Notes under the pieces: generated by a model | What the model was told of the DNA's origin: nothing | Databases searched by the model: none | The model's input: the letters and a program-made list of their open reading frames with translations, nothing else | Source: Athripsodes cinereus | Taxonomy: Eukaryota > Arthropoda > Insecta > Trichoptera > Leptoceridae | Assembly (NCBI GenBank): GCA_947579605.1 | Contig: OX388322.1 | Span: 186,001 to 250,000, forward strand | Length of the DNA stretch: 64,000 nt | Direction: 5' to 3' | Position numbers and translations under genes: made by a program | Part shown: positions 53,873-63,168 of the stretch, in pieces | Layout of the letters: each line of letters opens with the position of its first letter | Position numbering within the stretch: position 1 is the stretch's first letter

Positions 53873-55019
53873 GTAGCCTTCATGAGTATACCTACGTATA
53901 AAATGAGGGGTAAATAAGTACCTACCTTTATTGTGATCAACCAGAAAGTTCAGGCATACGATAATCACGTGATTTGACCACGTGAATCAAATTCAAATCA
54001 AAACACGGTCCCGTATTGAATAACAGAAATTATAATATAACAATTTTCTCATTATTGATAAACAATATTTTATGCTCAGTAAAGGCTGTCAGCTCTGGAG
54101 CCAAGACTGTAGAGAATACGACGCAGCCCACATGGGTTAAGATTTATCAATACACCGAGCCATACGAAAAGTTAAGTAAGTAATAGTAAATATAAAAAAA
54201 AAATAATAAGCAACTTGTGAAAAATATTTATTTACATAATTAAATTGGCTATTTTAAACTTTTTGCCTACACGAAAAACCACAAATATAATGATTTTTAA
54301 AGTTTTCACATATATTGTACAATTTCAAAGAACACGCACTATGCATATTATGTAGATATTTATGTATGTAGTTATGGTATAATCATACCCCATAAAATAT
54401 TATTTGTTATTATATACACACACATGCAGTCTCCCCACACTCTGTTCTTTATTATTTTAGTATAGTTTTTATTATTTCACCACATTATTATGTTATTATT
54501 AGTAATTCCTACATATTGTATATAATATTACTAATATTATGAAATAGTATTGCGTTATATCGTACAATATTAAAAAAAGTTTATTGTAATAATGATCGGT
54601 ACGTATTATAAAGTACCCACTTATGTTTTTGTCTACACAACTATCATTTTTATTTTATTAGCTCATAAATACATATATTGTTAATATGAAAAGAATATTA
54701 GTTTTTTTCATAATTAACTCCCGTCAACTTTTGTCTAAATTGTTTCTCTATCTCGTGTGGCCTAATTTTGTAGGAATTGTTCAGAAATGAATCCAGTAGT
54801 CACCATCATGTCTATTGAAATCACCTGTCTGCTATAATGAATAGTAGGTTAGTCTCTAAAAAGTTGATATATCTAACCATCTTTATAAGCCGTAACTATA
54901 TTTGTGATTATTAATCACGTTCCACAGTTTGTGGAACAAATTCGATCAACTTTAATTCAAAATGGCTTCAGATTGTAATTAAACGACCATTGTATTCAAA
55001 TAAATAAGGACGTATCAAA
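53873..55019. other. AT-rich spacer
   Basis: 54040-54175 has a moderately GC-rich patch (GTCAGCTCTGGAGCCAAGAC) without recognisable identity. Otherwise nothing was found. Confidence 0.35.
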
Positions 55020-55535
55020 ATGATTTCATTTAGAGAAGAATATTTAGTAGTGGTCCCGGCTAACCGACGAAGTGTAGCAACCGACTGTGAGAGAACTTCA
55101 CAAGAGACAGACTCAAAGCATCTCCTATTTAACCATGTTCCCCCACCACAACGTCTCAGTTCTAGACGATCATTTTTAAACTCCTCATCCTCACTGACGG
55201 GCCCTGCTCCCTCTGAACGCCTACCTAGGTGGGCGGAGGATCCAAAAATAAGCGAACCTTTCCTAGCCCAAGAACACCTTGCTGCAGGAGGCGATCTAGA
55301 CTATGGGACATGGAAAAACCTAAATCGACTGAGATCTGGTGTGGGAAACTGCCGCGACAATAGAGAACGATGGGGCTTCCTACAGGACGAATCCGGAGCA
55401 TGTGACTGTGGTACAGCACAGACTATGCCACACTTGTTGGAGTGTCCATTGTGCCCTGTCACTTGCACTATGGAGGATATTTTTGACGCATCTCCACCTG
55501 CTGTGCGTTTCGCACAGTACAGGAGATCAGTTTGA
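55020..55535 (+). pseudogene. LINE-H C-terminal part with cysteine knuckle
   Basis: A 171-codon open frame. Its second half reads GTWKNLNRLRSGVGNCRDNR, ERWGFLQDESGACDCGTAQT and MPHLLECPLCPVTCTMEDIF. The W..LNRLR.G.G.C...L..WG and C.CG..QTM.HLL.CP.CP pattern is the terminal zinc-binding region of a LINE polyprotein family widespread in animals. The first half (PPPQRLSSRRSFL) is also LINE-like. Reverse-transcriptase palm motifs are absent, so this is a 5'-truncated remnant. A (AAAT)n tail follows at ~55558-55572. A close minus-strand copy is at 34561-34741. Confidence 0.78.
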
Positions 55536-55631
55536 TTGGTTTTCAGAGTTTCGACACGATAAATAAATAAATAGTAGTGGTCTGACTGTCTAGATAATAG
55601 AAACATATCCAGCAATTCAACTACTTACTGC

Positions 55632-55840
55632 TATACCATCACGACATATTACTCTAGTGGGGGAGCCAGAGGGGTAGCAGCATATATTAAACAAGTGGTT
55701 AGGCTCTCTGTACCATAAAAAAATTAAGACATTCAGGATGGGTGGCATAACTGAATGATTTGTGTAGATGTACCTAAAGTGTATTTTTTTTAACACCTGC
55801 CTTTTGATGGACAAAGAGAAAAGAGAAGGAGACCTAATTA
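55632..55840 (-). repeat. R1 dispersed repeat (copy 20), split
   Basis: Antisense: ATACCATCACGACATATTAC to AGAAGGAGACCTAATTA. The last ~20 bp of R1 (TTGCTGGGTGCTCC at 56026-56041) lie beyond the inserted ribozyme-bearing palindrome. Confidence 0.75.
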
Positions 55841-56013
55841 TGTAAATTGAAACAAGTGTTTCTTTCTACTATAGATTATTGATTCCGAGAGAGACGTCTT
55901 TCCACTTATCAGGTCATTATCAATCGGAATCAATAATCTATAGTAGAAAGAAACACTTGTTTCAATTACATAATTATCGAATTCTACTACGTGTGCAGAG
56001 ACACAATTAATAG
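55837..56013 (-). repeat. Ribozyme-bearing palindrome, family g (copy 3), inside R1
   Basis: Arms 55841-55888 and 55924-55970 (47-48 nt) are inverse repeats differing only by a one-base insertion, around a 35-nt loop. GGAGACCTAATTA on the left and GGAGACGTATTAT at ~56012-56025 may be a duplicated target (R1 normally has GGGAGACCAATTC there), but the related copy at 33839 also carries GGAGAC, so this could instead be part of the element. Confidence 0.75.
55889..55923 (-). ncRNA. Hammerhead-like motif at the tip of a 47-bp hairpin
   Basis: The minus-strand loop reads TTGATAA, TGACCTGATAAGTG, GAAA, GACGTC, T-C. The palindrome arms would be stem I. Core position 3 is T instead of C, and position 8 is A instead of G, so catalysis is uncertain; a 4-nt deletion relative to 33905-33960 shortens the stem I base. 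Confidence 0.45.
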
Positions 56014-56025
56014 TAGGAGACGTAT

Positions 56026-56868
56026 TATTTGCTGGGTGCTCCAATGCTCATATTTACCGAACATCTGAAAATGGCAATTTTAACCTGAAAACATGGTATG
56101 CCATTAGCAGGATCACATAACACACATTCTTCGCTTAAAAATCCAAATACATTCATGAACAAACCAATTAATTGAAGAACGGGAAAAACATTTATGGATT
56201 TTGATGTGTAGGTACACTGTACAGGAAGCAAAAATTTTACTATTAGAACAGTAATAGTTTGTACAGATCGATTGTTGATTATCCATATAATGGCCTTCAA
56301 CACGTTAAAGAACAATTTAGATTTTCGTACGCTATAAACATTATTATAACCATAATAAAAATAATATTGATTACATATTATACTGCTTATTATAATACCT
56401 ACTCACGAATAACATAATAAGGTATACTCGTATAGTGTATACTTCAATATAAGAGGCATATTTACTAACGGCATATATACAAACAAATAAACAAACATAA
56501 TATTATATTATGAGTGAAACGATAAGTAACTACTAATCTACATAAATACGTATTTATTTAGTTACGTACCTATATTAGTGAATTTACATAATTTTATTGA
56601 ATTTTTACACACACAAAATAACATAAGTACATAATGTTCGTGCTTTACTTAAAGGTAATCAAATATTTTACACTTGTAGACAACGTATCGATTTATCACA
56701 AAAAGAATATCTTAATCTTTCATCATTTTATTAGTTCACTATCGCTATATCAACTTCATGGATGATTAATATGTATGTTTTTACATATGTGTGTATTAAA
56801 TATATTATATGATTATTCATAATTTTATTTTTTTAATAATACTTAAAGCGAAGTTTTTTTTTGTCCTT
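56026..56868. other. AT-rich spacer
   Basis: Nothing recognisable was found after the R1 end at ~56041. Confidence 0.45.
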
Positions 56869-57250
56869 GAAGCGTTTGAAATGTGGATCCACCGTAGAAT
56901 GCTAAGAATATCCTGGACCGATATGATAACAAATATTGATGTTTTACGTAGACTTGTTTGTGACTAGAGAATTGTTCACCACCGTTAAACTCCGTAAAAT
57001 ATTATATTTTGGCCATGTAATGAGAGGTATCAAGTACACTATACTCCAGCTCGTCATGAAGGGGAAGATCAAGGGCCGCAGAGGGGTTGGCAGAAGACAG
57101 CTCTCCTGGCTTCGAAACATTCGACAGTGGACCGGTGTCAGAACCGTGGAGGAGCTGTTTTGCGCCGCCCAGGACAGGGAGGCTTTCTCTCAAATGGTCG
57201 TCAACGTCGGGGGGACCCGGCAGGACACATGAAGAAGAAGAAGAAGAATA
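56869..57250 (+). pseudogene. LINE-E C-terminal part, frameshifted
   Basis: The first frame from 56869 reads EAFEMWIHRRMLRISWTDMI then TNIDVLRRLVCD and a stop. The frame 56936-57232 continues with ELFTTVKLRKILYFGHVMRG, ILQLVMKGKIKGRRGVGRRQ, LSWLRNIRQWTGVRTVEELF and AAQDREAFSQMV. The FE.W.YRR.L.I.WT block followed by LGH..R and RRG.GR...WL.NIR.WTG is a LINE polyprotein C-terminus. It ends in (GAA)n at 57232-57247. One frameshift near 56960. Confidence 0.8.
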
Positions 57251-57520
57251 ATACTTACTTACTTACTGCTAGCCTTCTTATCTCTTCTGCTGGATATAGG
57301 CCTCTTCAAAAGGTTTTCATACTTTTCGATTTCGAGCAACACGACATCACTGTTTTCCCACCGTCTGGACAATATCGCCAACCCATCTTTTTGGGGTCTT
57401 CCAACACTTCTTTTGTCCTCTCACGGCTTCTATTCAGGAAGTCCACCTGGCATCCTCTCGCCTTGCCACATGACCAGCCCACTACCATTTCAGCTTGGAG
57501 ACTATATCATCAATGTCGAC
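57251..57520 (-). pseudogene. LINE-F C-terminal fragment
   Basis: Minus strand, starting with a (TAAG)n tail at 57251-57264 directly against the LINE-E tail. Codons in broken frames read KLKW.WAGHVARRED, then KRSVGRPQKRWVGDI, then FEEAYIQQKR near the end. The same family as 45944-46045 and 40222-40330. Two LINEs of opposite orientation thus meet tail to tail at ~57248. Confidence 0.72.
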
Positions 57521-57660
57521 GACTTTTGATTTTTTGTCAGATGGTTTTATTTCTAAATGGCTTGAACATGTAGATCAAGCTGAAAATTCCAATTTCATTC
57601 GTTTTTCTCTTTAGACTGTTTTCGTGTTATATTATAAAAAAATAATTAATAAAATAAATT

Positions 57661-57840
57661 TCGTCGTCATCGGTAGCCTGGAGGTAGAGTCTCGGCCTTC
57701 TGAACAAGGGGTCCGGGGTTCGATCCCAGGTGCCGGCAGACTCCCCTTTCACGACACAAGCTTTAAGCTTACTGTGAAAGGTGTATAAGGTTGTATTTGG
57801 GTTTATAACAAAAACCCAGATATATCTTTTAAAAAAAAAA
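57661..57840 (+). mobile_element. SINE family S2 (copy c), best preserved
   Basis: Head ATCGGTAGCCTGGAGGTAG with A box TAGCCTGGAGG at ~57673, B box GGTTCGATCCC at 57717-57727, body CTCCCCTTTCACGACAC and GGTTGTATTTGGGTTTATAAC, AACCCAGATATATC, and an A tail to 57840. The tRNA-like head (TCGNGG/CCGGCAG context) shows derivation from a tRNA gene; the exact tRNA is not assigned. Confidence 0.87.
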
Positions 57841-58475
57841 TGATCAAGAACGTCCTTAAACAAAGATTATATAAAATCCTTTTCATATGTCAGATCAAAA
57901 TAGATTATATGCCTTACAGGACAAAAAAGGTTAAATATAGATATTAGAAATTTCAATATAGTAGTAAAAATTTCAGTAGCTCCAGGCGAAGTTATACAAT
58001 GCATGAAATATTAATCAAAACTTTGGAAACTAATTATTACGTGAAGTTTATTAAAAATTTAAATGCATTTTTTCAGCATGTTAAATTAACAAGTAAAGGA
58101 AAATGTAATCACGCTGTCAGGAAATATAAAGTTATATGGATAACTTTGACGTGTATAAAAGCTTCGTTTATTATTGATCGTATCTAAATGTATAAAATAA
58201 AGTTCTGTTAATACATTATTATTTTATAATATTGTTAAATAAATTCATATAATACATTTCATTTATGATGCAAATCCGTGTTTTACTTTTTTATTGAAAC
58301 GAAGTAAACATTTATATGTGCCCGCTTTCAAATACGAGTATAAGGGCGGTGAACAGAGCTTATTTATTATATCTATAGTTAAATGTGTCAACATCATAAT
58401 TTAATGTTTTACTGTTGAAAATTATCAATATTTCAAGAGAATTAAGATAACATAACATAACAATTTACATAACAA
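57841..58475. other. AT-rich spacer
   Basis: Nothing recognisable was found. Confidence 0.45.
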
Positions 58476-58711
58476 CATGTATAGACAATTCACACAGACC
58501 GAGCTGGTCCCAAATTAAGATATGAATCTTGTATTATGGGAACTAACACGACGATAGACATATATACAATGCACTAAACACATATACATGTAACACCCAG
58601 ACCCAAGGTAATTTGAAAAAGGTCATTCTTCATTTTGTCCTGGCCGGGAATCGAACCCGGGACCTCGTGACTCAAAGGCAAGTGCGTTAGCCTCCGCGCC
58701 ACACCGGTCGC
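58476..58711 (-). mobile_element. SINE family S1 (copy b)
   Basis: Antisense: GACAATTCACACAGACCGAG, TAACACCCAGACCCAAGG, GGGAATCGAACCCGGGACC (inverse of a perfect B box GGTTCGATTCC) and CTCCGCGCCACACCGG. It shares full length with 11578-11820. Confidence 0.9.
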
Positions 58712-58845
58712 CACAGATTAAACTGGAAGGGAAAAAAAATCCGCAGAAGGTAAAGTTTCCATTCAGAAAATTTGATTTTTATGAAATGAAAAGGACGACT
58801 CGCATAATATTCATTAAATGTGTTTAGTCTACGTGTTACTCTACT

Positions 58846-59077
58846 ACTACTATACCATCACGGCATATCTCACAAAAGGGTAGCAAGTAGACCAACCACA
58901 TGTAATAAACGTGCGCACTATCCTCTCTTTGCCAACAAAATATATCATTCAGGATTGGTAACATATATTATTTCCCATCCCCAAATTTAATATAGATTTT
59001 ATTAGAATTCTCGCCTTTTACATTACACACGAAACTTAATAAGAAGAGTGGGAAACGTATTCGTTACTGGGTGGTCC
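58846..59077 (-). repeat. R1 dispersed repeat (copy 21)
   Basis: Antisense with (CTA)n tail at 58846-58853, ACCATCACGGCATATCTCAC to ACTGGGTGGTCCG. It abuts LINE-A at 59090. Confidence 0.8.
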
Positions 59078-59089
59078 GTTACTGGTTAC

Positions 59090-59455
59090 TATCTATTCTA
59101 TCTATCTATTCCCTCACGCCGTAACCCAAGTGGGGTAGGCAGAGAGAACGGAACGCCAATTAGATCTGTCCTTACATACTTCTTTCGCCTCCTCCACAGT
59201 CATAAAATTTCTCATGCACGCACGTCGATTTCTCTTACTCAAAACAGGGCCTTCCTTGAGAAATTGATCTACCTGTTCAAGCCATGTAGTTCTCGGACGC
59301 CCGCGCTTCCTCACACCCCTCCTTTCAGCCAAGTATATCCTCTTTGTCATTCTTTCCTCTTCCATTCGTTCCACATGACCAACCCATCTCAATTTATTCA
59401 CACGCATTCTATCTACAACACACCTTTTGCATCCAGTCATTCATCCACTCATTAG
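59090..59455 (-). pseudogene. LINE-A C-terminal part, longest open copy
   Basis: The minus strand carries an open frame from ~59440 to ~59114: MTGCKRCVVDRMRVNKLRWV, GHVERMEEERMTKRIYLAER, RGVRKRGRPRTTWLEQVDQF, then RNRRACMRNFMTVEEAKEV and SVLSAYPTWVTA. It contains the LRWVGHVERM and GRPRTTW motifs of LINE C-termini and no palm domain. The tail at ~59090-59110 is a (CTAT)n repeat. It is the reference copy for the four decayed LINE-A fragments in this window. Confidence 0.82.
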
Positions 59456-59882
59456 TTACTATAAAGGTACTTGTGAAAATTCTGTGCTGGTGTAAATATA
59501 AATACATACCTTTATATTTTTGATTTTTTTGTCAAGTTTATATATTTGTCTCTCTTTATGTTATACTAGCTGGCCCGGCGAACTTCGTACCGCCTAAGAA
59601 TCAATGAACGATTTCATACATACATCTTCTTCCCCTTGTCCTAGTTCGGTCGGGGGCCCATTGCCCCTAAGTATCTCCTCCAGAGATAACTGTCCACCGC
59701 TGCTTCCAGGACCTCTGGCCACTCCAAACCAAGCCTTTCAACACATGTTCGACACCTGCCCTATCTTCTGCCCTCTCCCACTGACTTTATGAATGATTAA
59801 TATTATTAATCTCTTTACAAACTCCCGTAATTGTCAAAGTGTGTCATCGAAGGTATAGTGTAAAAAAATATAATTCATTTGG

Positions 59883-60237
59883 AACTTTCGCAGTTTAGCG
59901 GCCCCACCCGTTGTCGAGTACTTTTTTCCATGTAAAAGTAATATTTTCGAAACTTGAGGAAATTGTTGCCATATGGTGAATTATTTTTTGGTCACCAAAG
60001 TTTTGGAAAATTCTTTTATAGGAAAAAAAATTCGCAACTATGAAACTTGAGCGGCCCCACCCGTTGTCGAGTAATATGTACGGAATTTTAGGAAATTAAT
60101 TTTCGAAGTGGATTTCTTTGCCGGCAAATTAAAATAATTCTACATATGGCAACAATTTCCTCAAGTTTCAAAAATATTACCTTTTTTATGGAAAAAAAGC
60201 ACCCGATAACGGGTGGGGCCGCTAAACTGCGAAAGTT
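59883..60237. mobile_element. MITE with ~95-bp inverted arms
   Basis: The left arm from AACTTTCGCAGTTTAGCGG and the inverse ending at 60237 match for ~95 bp with scattered changes. Shared internal words are GAAACTTGAGGAAATTGTTG and CCCCACCCGTT. A third copy of GCGGCCCCACCCGTTGTCG lies at ~60051 inside. No coding capacity. Confidence 0.8.
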
Positions 60238-60254
60238 ACATTAATTTTTTTTTT

Positions 60255-60479
60255 ACATAGACAATTCACACACATCGAGCTAGTCCCAAACTTAGATGAA
60301 TCTTGATTATGGGTACTAACGCGACGATACACACATATACAATGCACTATATACATATATATGTAACACCCAGACCCAGGACAATTTGAAAAAGGTCATT
60401 CTTCACTTTGCCCTGTCCGGGAATCGAACCCGGGACCTCGTGACTCAAAGGAAAGAGCTCCGCGCCACACCGGCCGACA
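60255..60479 (-). mobile_element. SINE family S1 (copy c)
   Basis: Antisense, close to copy b: GACAATTCACACACATCGAG, TAACACCCAGACCCAGG, GGGAATCGAACCCGGG and CGCGCCACACCGGCCGAC. A few bases are missing between the two promoter boxes (AAAGGAAAGAGCTCC). Confidence 0.88.
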
Positions 60480-60754
60480 TGAACAATTTATGTTGAACAA
60501 TTATACTTAACTCAGATTTGTTTATAAATTATCTGCAGTACGTAATATAATTATGTAGGTACTAATTTTTTTTGTCAGGTAGATTTTACCTATTCATTTA
60601 AAATTTATAAAAATTCTTTCCATGATTTTTTAAAAATTGAAATATCAGAACTACAGATGTTAAATTGTATGGATAACGATTCTAATTTGAGAATGTATAG
60701 AAATATTTATCTTATAAATAGGCCAATCTATAAAAAAAACTTCATTGTTGATTT

Positions 60755-61654
60755 TGTATAATTCTCCATATTGCATTTATTATTGAAATTAAAAATGTAT
60801 GGCGTAAATAATTTTCTTCGTAATTTTTCTTCTCTGTCTGCAAATTTCACTACACAATCTTGCATCAGAACTACCTACATGAACACATTCTTATTTTCAT
60901 CTTTAATAGCACAATTTTTGGTTCAATAATAATTTTCCATCTGCAAAAATAAAATACAATTTCAAATATAATCTGTGCACGTCCACACTGTGACAGAAGA
61001 TCTATCGATACATAAATATTAGTCGAATAATTCGGTAGTTACATGGCAATAGGTTGTATCTCGCATTTTTTGCGTTTTCAAGTTTGTTAATGTTGTTGTT
61101 GTCCATAAAATGCTCAAAATAGTGTAATATTTGATGTGGCAAAAGGATATGTCTCTTTATAGTCAGAATAAAGAGAGAAAAGACGTAACTTATTGACATG
61201 TAGAAAGATTGTTTTCATCAACATGGCAAAAAAACTCAAATATTTTTAAACTGCAAGAAATTATTTAGTGAATGTTACATACATCTTGTAGAAGAAATTA
61301 TTAAGAGAATGTGACATCTATCTTGTAGAAATAATAATTACCTTCATTTTGATATATAAATGCTCGAAATTTGGCTGAAATATCTCTTTTGCAAACTTTG
61401 TTTTTGCTCTCCTGTAAAATTATGTTTTAGTGAGATACAACCTATTGCCATGTAACTACCGAATTTTAGTAAACAAATATTAGTACACATTTCGTTCATA
61501 TTAGTTAAAGTAATTTGGTTCTTAATATAGCAGAACCTACGGATTATTTTAGCACAATGCAACAGGCGACGTGGGGGCGCTAATAGCGGCATAACTCTCC
61601 ATATTGTTTTTATTTTTGAAATTAAAAATGTATGGCGTAAATAATTTTCTTCAT
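60755..61654 (+). repeat. Direct repeat of ~65 bp, 830 bp apart
   Basis: CTCCATATTG..TTTATT.TTGAAATTAAAAATG and TATGGCGTAAATAATTTTCTTC occur at ~60764-60824 and ~61597-61654. The intervening DNA holds a MITE. It suggests an internal duplication of the host repeat. Confidence 0.75.
61029..61465. mobile_element. MITE with perfect 34-bp terminal inverted repeats
   Basis: AATTCGGTAGTTACATGGCA begins at 61029 and the exact inverse of 34 bp ends at 61465. No transposase. A 10-bp AAATATTAGT flank occurs on both sides (61013-61022, 61475-61484) but not adjacent to the termini. Confidence 0.8.
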
Positions 61655-61810
61655 ATTGTTTCTTCCCGTGAATTTGTAAGATGTTTTAATAGCCTATAGT
61701 TTATTCCAGGCGGAGAAGAATCCAACAAATCAGAGATCATTCAAATCGGTACAGCCATTCTTGAGTTATAAGTGTTGTAACACACACGACTTCCTTTTAT
61801 ATATTAGATT

Positions 61811-61925
61811 CTCATAGCATGTGCCGTAAGTGGGACAACTGTTGGATAAACTGCATTTTATAAACATACAAGTTGTCCTCAGTGTGTCAAATAAAAAATA
61901 ATTGAAGACAAATCGATACCTTAAT
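61811..61925 (-). repeat. R1 fragment (copy 22), decayed
   Basis: CATAGCATGTGCCGTAAGTG, AACATACAAGTTGTCCTCAG and GTGTCAAATAAAA align with the antisense R1 3' half. Confidence 0.45.
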
Positions 61926-62125
61926 TCGCAGATTGGGTAACTCCATTTTTTGACAAAATGACTTAATGATGCCATAATGTTGACTGTATTCCAACACACA
62001 TGCTAGGTAAATTTGAAGAATCCAACGTTATTACAAATGCCCTAAAAAACACCTCAAGAAAATTGGGTAACTCCAATGTTAGTATTTACAACGCTGCAAA
62101 TTGGGTAACTCCACCATTCTGTATG
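61926..62125 (+). repeat. Interspersed TTGGGTAACTCCA motif, three copies
   Basis: (A/G)ATTGGGTAACTCCA occurs at ~61933, ~62062 and ~62100 in the same orientation. Spacing is irregular (129 and 38 bp). No known identity. Confidence 0.6.
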
Positions 62126-62595
62126 GAGACTTGCGAGAGATAGGTTGTGTATTAGGAATATTTTACAAAAAAGTGGTTTTGGATATCTTATCCTGTAAAA
62201 AAATGTTAGATAACTGTAACCATAAGTATCAGCTTTATTTTCTTAAAATTTTTAAAGTTTTTTTTTATCATTTGCTCCTTATGTGATGTAGTTAATATGT
62301 AAGGTACTCACATTTTAAATAATGCAACTTTTGCAAGAGCTACTACGGGGAATTTAATTATTACTGGATATGTTTGCGCACAAATTTTGAAGCTGATTTA
62401 CTAATATTGTATTGTTTTTTAACACATATTATATTATTTTTTAGTCAAATAAAAAATCTAGGTTTTAATACTTAAATAAACGACTTTATTTTTTGATATA
62501 TTAGGATTTGTTGAATCATGATTATTTTTAAATAAGCTCAAAATCCGAAGAACTGAACGTGTATCTACATACATTACCTACTTATCATAAGTTTA
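62126..62595. other. AT-rich spacer
   Basis: Nothing recognisable was found. Confidence 0.45.
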
Positions 62596-62760
62596 ATTTC
62601 TCGACCGACGGTTCTTGGTGGAAGTTCATATTAATAATTTTTAAAATGAAACACGATATATAGTTATTCCACTATTGACATTATTTATTTTGCGAGCCGG
62701 CTTTCAAGAGCTTCCGCTCTCATCGTCAGGCAAAAGTGAAATGTTTACTCATCATTTTAT
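62596..62760 (-). repeat. Ribozyme-bearing repeat (d type)
   Basis: TCTCGACCGACGGTTCTTGG, TGGAAGTTCATATTAAT and TTATTCCACTATTGAC lead into the hammerhead at 62688. The first word is shared in inverse with ~18705-18730, and ATTCCACTA with the foldback at 35745. Confidence 0.55.
62688..62735 (-). ncRNA. Hammerhead ribozyme motif, best copy
   Basis: Minus strand in order: TTTTGC (62730-62735), CTGACGA (62723-62729), T, stem II GAGAGC-GGAA-GCTCTT (62706-62721, six pairs with one wobble, GNRA-like loop), GAAA (62702-62705), stem III GCCGGC (62696-62701, palindromic), T-C (62695, 62694), GCAAAA (62688-62693). Stem I is a perfect 6-bp pair. Every invariant hammerhead base is present. The predicted cut lies between 62694 and 62693. 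It is a type I hammerhead with a loop-less stem III, as reported for Penelope-like elements and retrozymes. Confidence 0.8.
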
Positions 62761-62955
62761 AGATGAATAGCAGACTAAAGACTATGGTTAAATTAGTAAC
62801 TGAAAATTGAAGGAGTGAAGAAAATCGTATGAGTGAAACAAATCCCAGAAATCATGATTTTCTACAAATTTATCAAAGACAATTCGAATTTTTATAATGG
62901 AATTGGCCCATCATATTACTTGATAGTGGTAATCTTGCAGAAATCCAAAATATAA

Positions 62956-63168
62956 ATACCTACTGATGATAATAATTTAGATAATAATGCGACACAAGGG
63001 ATATTGTTAGATGCACAGGCTAATGCTATTGATCATAATATTGCAACAGAGAAGGGCAGCATAAGAGTCAACATCTCGTTAGTCCCATATTCAGAACATT
63101 CAGATTCTGATGAAAACTCTGAGACTTCTCTTGGAAAAAGGATGAATCATGGAGTAATAAAAATTTAA
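62956..63168 (+). pseudogene. Unrecognised acidic open frame, no start codon
   Basis: About 70 codons are open from 62956 to TAA at 63166-63168. It reads DNNATQGILLDAQANAIDHN, IATEKGSIRVNISLV and EHSDSDENSETSLGKR. The acidic/serine run next to a basic residue pair looks protein-like rather than random, but I do not recognise it. AATTTAG at 62974-62980 could be a splice acceptor. It may be an exon relic of a gene or transposon. Confidence 0.3.

Larger units (their letters stand above)
59566..61810 (+). mobile_element. Dispersed repeat with ACTAGCTGGCCCGGCGAACTT start
   Basis: It starts ACTAGCTGGCCCGGCGAACTT near 59566 and ends with ATCGGTACAGCCATTCTTGAG, TAAGTGTTGTAACACACACG and TTTTATATATTAGAT at ~61743-61810. 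I recognise both end signatures from arthropod genomes as the two ends of one repeat type, whose class I do not assign. The interior is filled with later insertions: a foldback MITE (59883-60237), an S1 SINE (60255-60479) and another MITE (61029-61465). No intact coding region. Confidence 0.6.

Noticed and set aside
55339..55566. Second coding frame over LINE-H
   Set aside because: It is an out-of-frame shadow of the LINE-H frame with its CxCG motif.
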